From positions 197,611-261,610 of the forward strand of contig DASXVV010000011.1 of NCBI GenBank assembly GCA_036504035.1: 64,000 nucleotides of DNA. The letters are read 5' to 3'. Made by a program: the position numbers and the translations under genes. A model generated the notes under the pieces. It did no database searches and was not told the DNA's origin. It saw only the letters and a list, made by a program, of their open reading frames with translations. Shown here in pieces: positions 62,103-64,000 of the stretch. This stretch comes from Candidatus Deferrimicrobiaceae bacterium (GTDB lineage: Bacteria > Desulfobacterota > Deferrimicrobia > Deferrimicrobiales > Deferrimicrobiaceae). Each line of letters starts with the position of its first letter. Position 1 is the stretch's first letter.

Positions 62103-63578
62103 TCACCCGATCCGCTTGAAATCGATGAAGCCCCGTTCCACATCGGTATGCACCAGCCTCACGCGAACCCGGTGCCCGACGTCGACCCCCTCGAAGCCTC
62201 CGACCAATTTCCCCTCGATCGGAGGATGAAGAATGCGGACCCATGTCCCCTTGTCGGCGGCGCCGGTGACGAGGGCGTCGAACGTCTCCCCGATCCGGGA
62301 TTCCACCAGCAAGGCGGCCGCGGATTTTTCGACCTGCCGCTCCACTTTCCGGGCCGCATCCTCCTCTTCGGTGCAGTGAGCCCCGAGCCCCTCCAGCTCC
62401 TCCCGGCCGTAGGGAACGGGCGTCCCCGACATCGCGGCTTTCAGCAGCCTCTGGGTCACCAGGTCCGGGTAACGGCGATTAGGCGCCGTCGAGTGGGTGT
62501 AGTCCCGGACCGCAAGCCCGAAGTGTCCTTCCGCTTGTTCCCCCGGGAACTCGACCGTGTACTCCCCGGCGCCCATCAGCTTGATGATCGAGAGCGAAAG
62601 ATCGGGAAAGCGAAGTGGGTCCGATGCCTTCGCTTTCAGGAGGAACGCTTCCAGCGCCCGCGAATCCGGGTCTCCGGGAAGGGTGACGCCCGATTCGGCG
62701 GCCAGTTCCACGATCCGCTCCCAGCGCTTCGGCTTTCTGACGACTCGCCGGACCGAGGGAAGATTCCTGGACGCGAGATAGCGGGCCGTCACGCCGTTCG
62801 CCCCGATCATGAAATCCTCGATGATGTCCTTCGCCCGGTTCCGGCTTTCGACCGCGAGATCCACCAGGTCGTCGGCATCGAACACCGCGCGCGCCTTGAT
62901 GGTTTCCAGGTTCAGGGCGCCGTGGGCTTGCCGGACGCTTTTCATCTTTTGGGCCGTGCGGTCCTGCAGCATCAGGTTCCCGGCCAATCCGTCGACGGCC
63001 GCGATTCCTTCGGGCATCACCCCGGTTCCCTCGAGCCAGGCGGCCAGGCTGTCGTACGCGAGTTTCGCCTGGTTCCGGACGATCGCCGCCCGGATATCGG
63101 AGGAACGGAGGGAACCGTCCCCGGCGATCACCATCTCGACGACGATCGCGCGGCGGTCCTCGCCGGGATTGAGGGACGTCAGGTCGGTCGAGAGCTTCTC
63201 GGGGAGCATGGGGAAGATGCCGCCGGCGGTGTAGACGGAGGTCGTGTTGTGCCGCGCATGGTCGTCGAGAGGCGCTCCCCGCTTCACGAGGGCGTCGACG
63301 TCGGCAATGGCGACGAGAAGCTTCGCTGCGTCCCCGGGAAGCGCCTCGGCGACGCTGAGCTGGTCCAGGTCGCGGGAGTCGTCATTGTCGATGGAGCACC
63401 AGGGAAGGGCTCTCAAGTCCTGCACGGTCGCATCGGCGGGGAGGGGGAAAGGGAGGATCCCGCCAAGCTCGGCCAGCACCTCGGGAGAGAAGTCGGGCAG
63501 CAGCCCGCGTTCGAGCATGGCCCGGCGGGCGATGCCCCGGAGGATCGAGCGGTGCGTATCCCCTGGCTTCATCGTCAT
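62103..63578 (-). CDS. RNB-domain ribonuclease (RNase II/R family)
   Basis: About 491 residues from ATG 63578; ATG 63605 is possible with a G-rich site upstream. The catalytic RNB domain has the Asp cluster in SIDNDDSRDLDQLS and the segments YTAGGIFPMLPEKLSTDLTSL and DYTHSTAPNRRYPDLVTQRLL. The N-terminal cold-shock domains of RNase II/R are missing or very reduced, and the C-terminal S1-like domain is short. It should be a 3'-5' exoribonuclease, perhaps specialised. It is the first gene of a unit with mgtA. Confidence 0.9.
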   Translation of the reverse strand: MTMKPGDTHRSILRGIARRAMLERGLLPDFSPEVLAELGGILPFPLPADATVQDLRALPWCSIDNDDSRDLDQLSVAEALPGDAAKLLVAIADVDALVKRGAPLDDHARHNTTSVYTAGGIFPMLPEKLSTDLTSLNPGEDRRAIVVEMVIAGDGSLRSSDIRAAIVRNQAKLAYDSLAAWLEGTGVMPEGIAAVDGLAGNLMLQDRTAQKMKSVRQAHGALNLETIKARAVFDADDLVDLAVESRNRAKDIIEDFMIGANGVTARYLASRNLPSVRRVVRKPKRWERIVELAAESGVTLPGDPDSRALEAFLLKAKASDPLRFPDLSLSIIKLMGAGEYTVEFPGEQAEGHFGLAVRDYTHSTAPNRRYPDLVTQRLLKAAMSGTPVPYGREELEGLGAHCTEEEDAARKVERQVEKSAAALLVESRIGETFDALVTGAADKGTWVRILHPPIEGKLVGGFEGVDVGHRVRVRLVHTDVERGFIDFKRIG

Positions 63579-63671
63579 GATGGGGGCCCCCTTTCGGATC
63601 GGCATGCGATCCCGCCCCTCAGTGTACTCCTCCCGTGCCCGCAACCAGGCCATCGAGGAGATCCCGGCGCC

Positions 63672-64000
63672 TTAAGGCTCCAGAACGAGAATCGCGAATG
63701 TCCCGGCCCGGACCGGGGGACGCGGGCGCGGGTTTTCCTTCGTGGGAGTCGGCGCGGGATCGTATTCGGCGACGGGCAGAAACACCTTGTGCGTTTTCGG
63801 ATCGAGCGCCATGGTTCTGGCGCCGCGTTGCGTCGCGACCGTTTCTTCGACATGGAACGCATCGGGAGAATCCTCACGGGTCACGATCAGCGTTCCATCC
63901 CCATCGGAGCTGAACGCCAGCCCGGTTATCGGGTCGAACGCGTTGGCGTCGACGCCGGTTCCGATCGGCAGCGTCGTCATCAGCTTCCCGTTCCGTGAAT
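63672..64000 (-). CDS. YVTN/YncE-like beta-propeller protein, C-terminal part (runs off the window)
   Basis: The minus-strand frame stays open to the window edge, giving 109 codons including the stop. SRNGKLMTTLPIGTGVDANAF, then FDPITGLAFSS, GDGTLIVTRED and MALDPKTHKVFLPV, are propeller blades of the YVTN type; the Pro-rich end PTPTKENPRPRPP closes the protein. These are exported seven-bladed propellers of unclear role. An internal ATG at 63980 is not the true start. A related C-terminal remnant occurs at 57018-57128. The gene lies 93 bases upstream of the RNB-family gene. Confidence 0.85.
   Translation of the reverse strand, partial: SRNGKLMTTLPIGTGVDANAFDPITGLAFSSDGDGTLIVTREDSPDAFHVEETVATQRGARTMALDPKTHKVFLPVAEYDPAPTPTKENPRPRPPVRAGTFAILVLEP

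Overview
The window is about 64 kb of high-GC DNA that is almost entirely coding. The gene content points to an anaerobic or microaerophilic Gram-negative bacterium of the Desulfobacterota (former Deltaproteobacteria) type: BamD-like lipoprotein, TatA/TatC, MshEN-PilT ATPase, sigma54-dependent NtrC-type regulator, many PAS/Cache histidine kinases, ATP-dependent activases of the 2-hydroxyacyl-CoA dehydratase/benzoyl-CoA reductase class, and archaeal-type early shikimate genes. This placement is an inference from gene families; there is no rRNA in the window.

Layout. 1-350 is the 5' part of ispE. 429-12958 is a one-strand proteostasis island read leftwards: receiver protein, dnaK, hsp20, dnaJ-like, htpX, ClpA/ClpC-like unfoldase, DUF1844 protein, htrA and clpB. 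13163-22312 is a signalling block: sigma54 activator plus small kinase, LysE-family exporter, NarX/NarL-type pair, Cache chemoreceptor, stand-alone receiver and a REC-PAS-GGDEF-EAL protein. 22341-29534 holds a lipoprotein, a class A penicillin-binding protein and a two-gene dehydratase-type activase. 29695-33054 is a tightly overlapped tatA-tatC-hpt-zinc ribbon operon, which converges on a shared palindromic terminator with a leftward operon (36682-33105) of PilT-like ATPase, ADH synthase, DHQ synthase II and a second tatA. Next come a TIGR02757 protein, hisG, a HEAT-repeat protein, a TIGR04282 protein, pepA, bamD and a TPR protein.

45261-49847 is a thiamine operon controlled by a TPP riboswitch with its own terminator: a HydG-like radical SAM protein in the place of thiH, then thiS, thiG, thiE, thiC and a strong terminator. 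The right end has a phosphoribosyltransferase, dienelactone hydrolase, cvpA-pyk, two hybrid histidine kinases, tRNA-Leu(CAA), an orphan MacB-type permease, the C-terminal remnant of a YVTN propeller gene, an RNB-family nuclease with an MgtA-type P-ATPase, and the end of an intact-looking YVTN propeller gene.

The most notable points are the HydG-type protein inside the thiamine operon, the split activase whose two ATPase domains each keep both cluster cysteines, the archaeal-type aromatic pathway genes in an operon with a pilus-type ATPase and tatA, and the large contiguous chaperone/protease island with a perfect palindrome over the dnaJ start codon. No CRISPR array, insertion sequence, integrase or phage gene was seen.
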